5,591 nt of DNA from an uncultured bacterium (GTDB lineage Bacteria > Edwardsbacteria > AC1 > EtOH8). Position numbers and translations under genes: made by a program. The stretch covers positions 1 to 5,591 of the forward strand of contig CALGNM010000215.1 of assembly GCA_937958665.1 (NCBI GenBank), in the 5' to 3' direction. Below are positions 1 to 5,533 of the stretch, one piece after another. The notes under the pieces are model-generated. The model worked only from the letters and a program-made list of their open reading frames with translations. It did not search any database and was not told the DNA's origin. How positions within the stretch are numbered: the stretch's first letter is position 1; every line of letters begins with the position of its first letter.

Positions 1-46
1 ACCACCGAGATCTACACTCTTTCCCTACACGACGCTCTTCCGATCT
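1..46 (+). other. Illumina P5/TruSeq adapter contamination (non-genomic)
   Basis: These bases match, as I know the oligo, the last 46 nt of the 58-nt Illumina universal P5/TruSeq adapter, including the read-1 primer part and ending exactly in CTTCCGATCT at base 46. Only the first 12 nt of the oligo are missing. Genomic sequence starts at about base 47. The last T could be either adapter or insert. This is an untrimmed library artefact at a contig end and has no biological function. It leaves the reverse-strand reading frame of the neighbouring gene open, so a gene caller would extend that gene to the contig edge. Confidence 0.98.
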
Positions 47-595
47 CTGGAGGGAGAGCGAGGCCGGGTCGAAAGTGGAGTAGCTGTACCGGTCTCCCGG
101 CCTAAGGGTCCGGTTGGCGATCATGGGCTCAATGGCGTCCGGCAGGAAGACCGGGCCGTCCAGGGCCACGGCCTGGCTCTGTATCTGCCCCCCGCTGGCT
201 ATCTCCAGCTCCAGACGGTTCTTCTTGACTTTTCCCTTTAAACTTATCCGGGCGGCTCCCTCCATGGTGAATGACAGCTCCTGCAGGCGGTAATTGCCGT
301 CCATCCGGTAATCGGTGGCGGTGACCACCCGCTGGGGACTGTTCATCATGGAGATCTCCAGATAGACCCGGTTGCGGACCAGCCGCCCCCCACTGCCGTC
401 GGGCCGGGAAAGGGTGGAGGAGTAGCCGGCCTTCTGGCCAGACAGGTAGATGCCGTGCCAGGCCTCCAGGGAGGACGAATCCGGGGCGGCCGGATTCAAG
501 GGCCGTCGGTCACAGCCGCCCGGCCGGTGGGTCAGCCAGCCCAGGGACAGGGCCCAGACGGCACCCACGATTATCAGGAACAGGGTTCTCTTCAT
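47..595 (-). CDS. Membrane-anchored protein, N-terminal part of a transglutaminase-like family protein (3' truncated by contig edge)
   Basis: The gene starts at ATG 593-595 and stays open for 183 codons to the adapter junction; its C-terminus is missing. Residues 1-3 are MKR, followed by a hydrophobic segment (about 4-22) that is a signal anchor or uncleaved signal. Cys28 has Pro-Gly-Gly before it, so it is not a convincing lipobox. The rest is a soluble, probably periplasmic beta-rich domain. Three stretches resemble the region preceding the catalytic Cys-His-Asp domain in bacterial transglutaminase-like proteins: W46-H-G-I-Y-L-S-G-Q-K-A-G-Y58, D95-Y-R-M-D-G-N-Y-R-L-Q-E-L-S-F109, and a segment at about 155-180 with IEPMIANRTLRPGDRY followed by TFDPASLS. 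The catalytic domain would lie beyond the contig end, so the call is inferred from family resemblance. A good promoter lies about 28 bp upstream, giving a leader of about 20 nt without a clear Shine-Dalgarno. It is transcribed divergently from the barrel-protein operon. Confidence 0.68.
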
Positions 596-622
596 CACTT
601 TTTGGGATTGATATTGCCACTT

Positions 623-650
623 ATTATACCACATGGCGGCCAATAGTCAA
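623..650 (-). promoter_or_regulatory. Sigma-70-type promoter with extended -10, for the minus-strand gene
   Basis: Read on the minus strand: -35 TTGACT (645-650, one mismatch to consensus), a 16-bp spacer, then a perfect -10 TATAAT (623-628). The -10 is preceded by TGG, giving the extended TGn-TATAAT form. The predicted transcription start is near 616-617, leaving about 20 nt of leader before the ATG at 595. This is the strongest promoter match in the window. Confidence 0.8.
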
Positions 651-667
651 ATATTTATAAAAAATGC

Positions 668-696
668 TTGACAGTGATGTTATATATATGTAATAT
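668..696 (+). promoter_or_regulatory. Sigma-70-type promoter for the barrel-protein/lipoprotein operon
   Basis: A perfect -35 TTGACA (668-673), a 17-bp spacer, then TAATAT (691-696, 4 of 6 matches to TATAAT). The predicted start is near 703. Two other -10-like hexamers lie just downstream, TATTAT (694-699) and TATAAT (702-707), but they sit 20 and 28 bp from this -35. The exact -10 is therefore less certain than the promoter as a whole. The spacer and -10 contain an imperfect 14-bp palindrome (680-693), which could be an operator or simply AT-rich promoter DNA. Confidence 0.72.
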
Positions 697-702
697 TATC
701 TT

Positions 703-823
703 ATAATTCCGAAAGGGGGTGAGATAGTATAGCCTTACGTGAGACGGATACGTTTAGGAAAGTTTTCCGCCCAATCGGTTAGTTATCAATCCAAGCAGAC
801 AAACCAAAACGTTAGGAGGAGAA
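703..823 (+). promoter_or_regulatory. Roughly 120-nt 5' leader of the barrel-protein operon
   Basis: If transcription starts near 703, the mRNA has an unusually long leader. It holds three visible elements. First, AAAGGGGGTGA (712-722) resembles a strong Shine-Dalgarno but has no start codon at a proper distance. Second, a possible hairpin pairs 733-735 and 737-740 with 756-758 and 750-753. Third, a competing small hairpin GGAA/TTCC lies at 757-768. The true ribosome site AGGAGG (814-819) lies 4 nt before the ATG at 824. I recognise no known riboswitch class here. A regulatory role is only inferred from length and pairing. Confidence 0.3.
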
Positions 824-2497
824 ATGAGAGCAAAAATCGGGTTACTGTTCCTGGCCATGGTTATGGCCGCCAGCAGCGGCTTTGCCGCCGAGGGCCTGCA
901 GTGGTGGGCCAATCCCTGGTCCGAATCGTTCCGCAGCGCCTCGACCGCCAACCTGCTGGAGGACGACTTCGACCTGATGCTGGACCCCGCCCGGCTGTCC
1001 TCCATCGAGGGCTACCGGCTATACACCAACCTGTCCAACCAGGTCTACAAGAACGACGAGGTGTTCGACGACAACAGCGACGGCTATTACCTGCTGGGCG
1101 GCTCCGGCAAGCTGTTCGAGCTGGGCCATGCCGGACTGCTCTACGACCGCTATCATTATAACTACGTCGACTCCCAGACCGTCAACCAGAGCGGCTACCA
1201 GGACCTGGACGCCAATGGAACCTACGACCGCCTGACGGTGGGCGAGCAGACCTACAACGATCAGGGCCGCTACAGCGAATCCCACTGGTGGCTGGGCTAC
1301 GGCCGGGACATGGGGCCGGGCAAGTTCGGGGTGCTGTTCTACCACCAGGCCGAGAACAACCTCAACCGCCCCTGGGGCGACAATTTCGTCCAGCACCAGA
1401 GCGTCACCGACCTGCTGACCAACCACGTCACCAGCGATATCAGCGTCACCAGCACCTCCCTGGAGCAGATTGACCGCAGCGTCAACGGCGGGGCCCTCAG
1501 CTACTGGATGCCGATGGGCGACAAGATCGACCTGGGGCTGGCCGGCGGCATCAACATCTACCTGGCCAACCAATACGACACCCTGACCTACTCCAGCCGC
1601 AGCTACAATCCCTCGGTGCCCAGCACCAACGGCACCACCATCGACAGCACCGCCATTTGGGACATCATTCCCAACGACCATGTGGGCCTGGAGATAAACC
1701 TGCGGGGGTCCATGGTCTACAAATGGAACGAAAACGTCAAGACCCGCACCGACCTGATGTTCACCACCCTGGGCGCCGAGCGCAGCGACGGGATTATCAC
1801 CAGCGAGTACAGCCGGCTGGACGCCTTCGCAGTGCCCACCGGCACCATCAGCACCAACACCACCCGGACCAGCGGCAGCGAGGAGGTCTTCCAGGATAAC
1901 CACAACCTGGGCCTGATGCTGGGCAGCAAGACCACCGCCAAGCTGGGCGAGAAGGTGGAGATGGCGGTGGGGCTGGGCTTCGGAACCAACCGCCGCGACT
2001 ACAGCATGGAATTCGTCAACCCCTACGTCGAGCGGATAGTTTACAACGACGGGGATCCGGTCACCTACAACGATTACGTCCAGATCACCGAGGGCAACTA
2101 CAACTACCGCCACGTCTATACCGAGGCCACCAAGATGATCATTGCTCCGGTGGGGGTGGAGTTCCACATCACCGAGCCATTCGTATTCCGCTTGGGGGCC
2201 TTCCCCAGCTTCAGCTTCTTTGATGCCACCGAGACCTATCACTGGGAGAACACCCCCACCAAGGTCACTTACATCGATGCCATCAACAACACCACCAGCG
2301 ACACCACCGAAACCATCCCGGCCACCTACACTCCCTACAATGGGGTTGCCTACAACTACAAGTACGCCGAGTCCTGGGTCAACTACACCTACGGGGCCGG
2401 CTGGAAGATCAGCGACAATCTGCAGATCGACCTGATGGGCTTCTCCCAGCTGACCGACCTGACCAACTGGAAGCTGTCGGCCGTGTTCAAGTTCTAA
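824..2497 (+). CDS. Predicted outer-membrane beta-barrel protein of unknown function
   Basis: This 557-residue protein has a signal peptide: MRAK, then a hydrophobic core at about 5-16, with likely cleavage after Ala21 (G-F-A). It ends in LSAVFKF, the terminal-Phe signature recognised by the BAM machinery. Much of it shows short amphipathic stretches alternating hydrophobic and polar residues, with Gly turns, for example about 223-249, 286-316, 360-388, 437-468 and 521-557; these read as transmembrane beta-strands. Between them lie long Thr/Ser/Asn-rich loops (about 262-277, 338-354, 486-505), probably extracellular. Two loops resemble Ca2+ sites: D127-x-D129-x-N131-G-x-x-D135, and D82-x-N84-x-D86-G. 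Aromatic residues are frequent (YHYNY, NYNYRHVY, YNYKY), as in barrel girdles. AGGAGG 4 nt before the ATG supports the start. The gene is first in an operon with the lipoprotein 28 nt downstream. I do not recognise the family; a porin, transport or adhesion role is possible but unproven. Confidence 0.82.
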   Translation: MRAKIGLLFLAMVMAASSGFAAEGLQWWANPWSESFRSASTANLLEDDFDLMLDPARLSSIEGYRLYTNLSNQVYKNDEVFDDNSDGYYLLGGSGKLFELGHAGLLYDRYHYNYVDSQTVNQSGYQDLDANGTYDRLTVGEQTYNDQGRYSESHWWLGYGRDMGPGKFGVLFYHQAENNLNRPWGDNFVQHQSVTDLLTNHVTSDISVTSTSLEQIDRSVNGGALSYWMPMGDKIDLGLAGGINIYLANQYDTLTYSSRSYNPSVPSTNGTTIDSTAIWDIIPNDHVGLEINLRGSMVYKWNENVKTRTDLMFTTLGAERSDGIITSEYSRLDAFAVPTGTISTNTTRTSGSEEVFQDNHNLGLMLGSKTTAKLGEKVEMAVGLGFGTNRRDYSMEFVNPYVERIVYNDGDPVTYNDYVQITEGNYNYRHVYTEATKMIIAPVGVEFHITEPFVFRLGAFPSFSFFDATETYHWENTPTKVTYIDAINNTTSDTTETIPATYTPYNGVAYNYKYAESWVNYTYGAGWKISDNLQIDLMGFSQLTDLTNWKLSAVFKF

Positions 2498-2525
2498 GAA
2501 TAAAAATACTAGAGAGGAGAAAGAG

Positions 2526-3797
2526 ATGAATATAGGAAAATTCCTCAAGGGCTCGGCCCTGCTTCTGGCCCTGATGCTGGCCGTGGTGGGCTGCGGCAAA
2601 AAGGACAACCCCTTCGAGCCGACCACCAACTCCGCCATCGGGGTGTCCAGCTCCAACCTGATCAACTCCGGGGCGGTGACCATCACCCCCGGGCTGGGCA
2701 ACCAGCTTGTCGACATCGACGGCGGCACCACCGGGGTCCAGGCCGAGATAGTGATCACCTTCCCGGTGTACATGGACCCGGCCACCGTCAACCTGACCAA
2801 CATCCAGGTGGAGAACATCCAGAACGGGGCCATCAGCTACTATCCCGAGCTCAAGAAGGCCGTGATCCTGGGCACCTGGAACGCCGGCGACTACTGGTGC
2901 CGGGTGACCCTGACCACCGCCCTGCGGACCAAGGGCGGCGGCTACATCGACGGCAACGGCAACGAGAAGGGCGACGGGGCCCCCTACGACAACAAGCGGC
3001 ACTATGTGCGGGTGGGCGTTCCCACCACCCCGGCCCCGGACATCATCCATCCGGCCTTGACTGACGGCAGCCCCTACGGCGGGGGAATCAACCCCATCCA
3101 TCCCCTGTTCTACTGCCGCTTCGACGCCCGGGACCTCGACTCCAACCTGGTGCGGGCCAACTTCAGCGTCAAGGACAGCACCGGACGGAGCATCGCCCTC
3201 AAGTCCGACGGGACCCTGTGGACCGGCAGCAATTGGTATGTCTATTTCCGCACCACCGGCACCGACTCCATACTGGCCTCCAACGCCCCCTACACAGTCA
3301 ACGTCAACCTGAACGCCCTCAAGGACACCAACGATAACAAGGCGGTCTGGATGGCCTACGGCTACGTGCCCAACATCCCCAACGCGGTCTGGCCCTTCCG
3401 GACCTCCACCACCGCGGTCGGCGACTACACCCCGCTGTATGTCAGCTCGGTAAGTAACAACGCCACCGAGCTGGTGATCGCCTTCACCGACAGCCTGGAC
3501 ATGTCCACCATCAACACCAGCAACATCAAGCTGTACAAGACCAGCGGCGGCAACATCACCGCGGCGGTCTATGGCCGGATCTACACCCAGCCCAGCGACA
3601 TCGCCGCCCGGCAGGTGCGTTTCACCCTGGAGAACGCCCCGGCCGGCTCCGGCAACTACCGGCTGTACCTCTATCGCCAGATCAAGGACAACGCCGGCTG
3701 GATGCTGGACATGAATGGCAACGGCATCGGCGGGGAGGCCGGCATCCCGGGCTGGAACATACCCTCGGACGATTATTCCTACAACTTCTCACGTTAG
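2526..3797 (+). CDS. Surface lipoprotein with about three SbsA/Big_5-type Ig-like repeats
   Basis: This 423-residue protein starts with a lipoprotein signal: MNIGKFLKGS, a hydrophobic core, and the lipobox V20-V-G-C23. Cys23 would be lipidated after signal peptidase II cleavage. A short polar tether (GKKDNPFEP) follows. The body appears to hold three related beta-sandwich domains. Domain 1 (about 70-164) has ITFPVYMDPATVNLTNIQV, typical of bacterial SbsA/Big_5 Ig-like domains. Domain 2 is at about 188-290 (FDARDLDSNLV, then YTVNVNLNALKDTNDN). Domain 3 is at about 302-410 (LVIAFTDSLDMSTINTSNI, then YRLYLYRQIKDNAG). Each ends near an Asp/Asn/Gly-rich turn; D142-x-N144-x-N146…D150 and D395-x-N397-x-N399…E404 resemble Ca2+-binding loops. 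GAGGAG at 2514-2519, 6 nt before the ATG, supports the start. The operon position suggests it partners the upstream barrel protein, perhaps on the outer membrane. The partner or ligand is unknown. Confidence 0.8.
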   Translation: MNIGKFLKGSALLLALMLAVVGCGKKDNPFEPTTNSAIGVSSSNLINSGAVTITPGLGNQLVDIDGGTTGVQAEIVITFPVYMDPATVNLTNIQVENIQNGAISYYPELKKAVILGTWNAGDYWCRVTLTTALRTKGGGYIDGNGNEKGDGAPYDNKRHYVRVGVPTTPAPDIIHPALTDGSPYGGGINPIHPLFYCRFDARDLDSNLVRANFSVKDSTGRSIALKSDGTLWTGSNWYVYFRTTGTDSILASNAPYTVNVNLNALKDTNDNKAVWMAYGYVPNIPNAVWPFRTSTTAVGDYTPLYVSSVSNNATELVIAFTDSLDMSTINTSNIKLYKTSGGNITAAVYGRIYTQPSDIAARQVRFTLENAPAGSGNYRLYLYRQIKDNAGWMLDMNGNGIGGEAGIPGWNIPSDDYSYNFSR

Positions 3798-3814
3798 CCA
3801 TTAAACACCACCAC

Positions 3815-3843
3815 AAAGGCCCCCGCCTGAGGCGGGGGCCTTT
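3815..3843 (+). terminator. Intrinsic terminator ending the barrel/lipoprotein operon
   Basis: A perfect 13-bp inverted repeat (AAAGGCCCCCGCC at 3815-3827 with GGCGGGGGCCTTT at 3831-3843) encloses a 3-nt TGA loop. It begins 17 nt after the lipoprotein stop. The T-tract is short and interrupted (TTTGCTTTAT), but the stem is very GC-rich. It separates this operon from deoB, which has its own promoter just downstream. Confidence 0.9.
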
Positions 3844-3886
3844 GCTTTATCGTCTTCCAGCCCAAGGGGCATTAGCGGCCGATGTA

Positions 3887-3915
3887 TTTACAAAAGTCCC
3901 AAAATATGAGATAAT
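3887..3915 (+). promoter_or_regulatory. Extended -10 sigma-70-type promoter for deoB
   Basis: -35 TTTACA (3887-3892, 5 of 6), a 17-bp spacer, then -10 GATAAT (3910-3915, 5 of 6), preceded by TGA to give TGn-GATAAT. The predicted +1 is near 3922, only about 5 nt before the deoB ATG at 3927. It sits directly after the terminator of the upstream operon, where an independent promoter is expected. Confidence 0.72.
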
Positions 3916-3926
3916 CGCATTGCTAT

Positions 3927-5102
3927 ATGAAGAAGGCCTTGCTGATAGTGCTGGACGGCTGCGGGGTGGGGGAGTTGCCCGATGCCGCCCGATACGGGGA
4001 CACCGGCAGCAACACCCTGGGCAACCTGTCCCGGGCCATTCCCGGAGGATTTGATTTGCCCACCCTGCAGAATTTGGGGATGGGCAATATAATCTCCCTG
4101 GTCGGGATGGATCCGGCAGATAAGCCGACCTCCAATTACGGCAAGATGTCGGAAAGATCCCCGGGCAAGGACTCCACTGACGGGCACTGGGAGATGGCCG
4201 GGCTGGTAAGCGAAAGGCCCTTTCCCACCTATCCCCATGGATTTCCCCCGGAGGTCATTGAACCGTTCAAAAAGGCCATCGGGCGGGACATCCTGGCCAA
4301 CCGGGCCGCCTCGGGGACGGTAATCATCCAAGACCTGGGAGATGAGCATGTCCGGACAGGCTTTCCGATAGTCTACACCTCGGCCGACAGCGTCTTCCAG
4401 ATAGCCTGCCACGAGGAGGTGGTGCCGCTGGAGACCCTTTACGGCTGGTGCCGCCAGGCCCGGGAGATCCTGACCGGGCCCCATGCGGTGGGGCGGGTGA
4501 TCGCCCGGCCCTTCGTCGGGACCTCCGGCAACTATCGAAGGGTGGGGGGACACCGCCGGGATTTCTCGCTCAAGCCGCCCCGGCCCACGATTTTGGATCT
4601 GCTGAAAAATGCCGGGCTGGAGACGGTGGGGGTGGGCAAGATCCACGACCTGTTCGCCGGCCAGGGGCTCACCCGGAGCATCCACAGCCACAATAACGAC
4701 GACGGGATGGCCAAGATGCTGGAGGCCTGGCCCAATATGAAATCCGGGCTGATGATGGCCAACCTGGTGGACTTCGACATGTCCTGGGGCCACCGCAACG
4801 ATGTGGCCGGGTTCTACCGGGGCCTGCAGGATTTCGACCGCTGGCTGCCCTCGATGCTGGCAGCCCTGGGGCCCGGTGGCCTGCTGGTCATCACGGCCGA
4901 CCACGGCAATGATCCCACCACCGAGTCCACCGATCACTCCCGGGAATTCGTGCCCCTTTTAGCCGGCGGCCCGGATCTGAAGAAAGGGGTCGATTTGGGG
5001 ACCAGGGACAGCTTTGCCGACCTGGCGGCCACCCTGGCCGACTATTTCGGGCTGGAGGGCACCGGGGCGGGGCTAAGCTTCTGGAATCTGATAAAACCAT
5101 AG
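3927..5102 (+). CDS. deoB: Phosphopentomutase
   Basis: This enzyme (EC 5.4.2.7) interconverts (deoxy)ribose 1-phosphate and 5-phosphate in the cytoplasm, linking nucleoside phosphorolysis to the pentose phosphate and deoxyribose-aldolase routes. It belongs to the alkaline-phosphatase superfamily. At 391 residues it has the normal length and looks complete. Visible signatures in order: N-terminal metal site LDGCGVGELPDA (Asp10); nucleophile region GKDSTDGHWEM; cap-domain stretch YTSADSVFQIACHEEVVPLE (150-169) and GRVIARPFVG (189-198); D284 and H289 in VDFDMSWGHR; TADHGND (D325, H326); TDHSRE (H337). By alignment from memory with the Bacillus cereus enzyme, the phosphorylated Thr85 corresponds to Ser83 here, a conservative change. 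An in-frame TAA at 3912-3914 excludes upstream starts. No Shine-Dalgarno is visible, and the promoter suggests a leaderless message. cdd follows with a 1-nt gap or a slightly longer one, depending on its start. Confidence 0.97.
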   Translation: MKKALLIVLDGCGVGELPDAARYGDTGSNTLGNLSRAIPGGFDLPTLQNLGMGNIISLVGMDPADKPTSNYGKMSERSPGKDSTDGHWEMAGLVSERPFPTYPHGFPPEVIEPFKKAIGRDILANRAASGTVIIQDLGDEHVRTGFPIVYTSADSVFQIACHEEVVPLETLYGWCRQAREILTGPHAVGRVIARPFVGTSGNYRRVGGHRRDFSLKPPRPTILDLLKNAGLETVGVGKIHDLFAGQGLTRSIHSHNNDDGMAKMLEAWPNMKSGLMMANLVDFDMSWGHRNDVAGFYRGLQDFDRWLPSMLAALGPGGLLVITADHGNDPTTESTDHSREFVPLLAGGPDLKKGVDLGTRDSFADLAATLADYFGLEGTGAGLSFWNLIKP

Positions 5103-5109
5103 GATGGGC

Positions 5110-5520
5110 ATGAATAAGACGGAGACCATAGTCCGGCGGCTGATCGCCGAGGCCCGCCAGGCCAGGTGGAAAGCCTACGCCCCCTACTCCAAATTCAAGG
5201 TAGGGGCGGCCCTGCTGGCCAAGAGCGGAAGGGTGTACACCGGGTGCAACCTGGAGAACGCCTCCTATGGGGCGGGAATGTGTGCCGAGCGGGCGGCCCT
5301 GGCCGCCGCGGTGGGGGCCGGCGAGCGGGAGTTCACGGCCATTGCCGTCGCCTCGGACAGCCTGGAGGCCACCGCTCCCTGCGGCATCTGCCGCCAGGCC
5401 CTCAACGAGTTTTCCCCGGATCTGGAGGTCATCATGGCTGGACGGAAGGCGGTCAGACGGAGCCCCCTGCGGAAGCTGCTGCCGCATTCCTTCGGCCCCA
5501 AGTCGTTAAAAACAAAATAG
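5110..5520 (+). CDS. cdd: Cytidine deaminase
   Basis: This enzyme (EC 3.5.4.5) hydrolyses cytidine and deoxycytidine to uridine and deoxyuridine, a pyrimidine salvage step. Length (136 residues) and motifs fit the small homotetrameric family. Counting from the ATG at 5110, the zinc site is Cys58 in CAE (with the proton-shuttling Glu60) plus Cys91 and Cys94 in PCGICRQ. The substrate loop YAPYSKFKVGAAL and the CNLENASYG segment are intact, and the C-terminus has the usual LLPHSFGP. There are two candidate starts. ATG 5104 leaves 1 nt after the deoB stop but has no spaced ribosome site. ATG 5110 has AGGA (5101-5104) 5 nt upstream, so I chose it; using 5104 adds Met-Gly. Tight coupling to deoB indicates co-transcription and probably translational coupling, consistent with a nucleoside salvage operon. 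Confidence 0.95.
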   Translation: MNKTETIVRRLIAEARQARWKAYAPYSKFKVGAALLAKSGRVYTGCNLENASYGAGMCAERAALAAAVGAGEREFTAIAVASDSLEATAPCGICRQALNEFSPDLEVIMAGRKAVRRSPLRKLLPHSFGPKSLKTK

Positions 5521-5533
5521 GAAGGAGACCGGA

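Noticed and set aside
24-28. Cys28 of the minus-strand protein (nucleotides 512-514) as a lipobox cysteine (here start/end are residues, not bases)
   Set aside because: The preceding residues are R-P-G-G, without the hydrophobic residue at -3, and lie well after the hydrophobic segment. A signal anchor fits better.
455-646. 63-codon plus-strand frame over the start of the minus-strand gene and its promoter
   Set aside because: It lies antisense to a better-supported gene with a good promoter, has no Shine-Dalgarno and gives a Gly/Gln-rich translation.
703-823. Known riboswitch (c-di-GMP, preQ1, fluoride, THF, cobalamin) in the leader
   Set aside because: I compared the leader with the consensus features I remember for these classes and found no matching conserved core.
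739-1161. GTG-initiated frame starting in the leader, downstream of the Shine-Dalgarno-like AAAGGGGGTGA
   Set aside because: The spacing to GTG is too long (about 18 nt). The frame runs out of phase through the barrel gene and gives an Arg/Gln/Pro-rich product. It is a shadow rather than an upstream ORF.
1019-2833. Long (604-codon) open frame on the minus strand opposite the barrel and lipoprotein genes
   Set aside because: It is an antisense shadow. The sense genes almost never use the codons that would give stops in this frame. The translation is a Val/Gly/Ala/His-rich sequence with no domain, and it crosses two well-supported genes.
2487-3101. 204-codon minus-strand open frame over the lipoprotein start
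   Set aside because: It overlaps the lipobox-bearing gene, has a low-complexity Gly/Val/Asp composition and has no supporting promoter or ribosome site.
3888-4937. 349-codon minus-strand open frame opposite deoB
   Set aside because: deoB is unmistakable on the plus strand, and the antisense product is Gly/Pro/His-rich without recognisable motifs. It is another GC-bias shadow.
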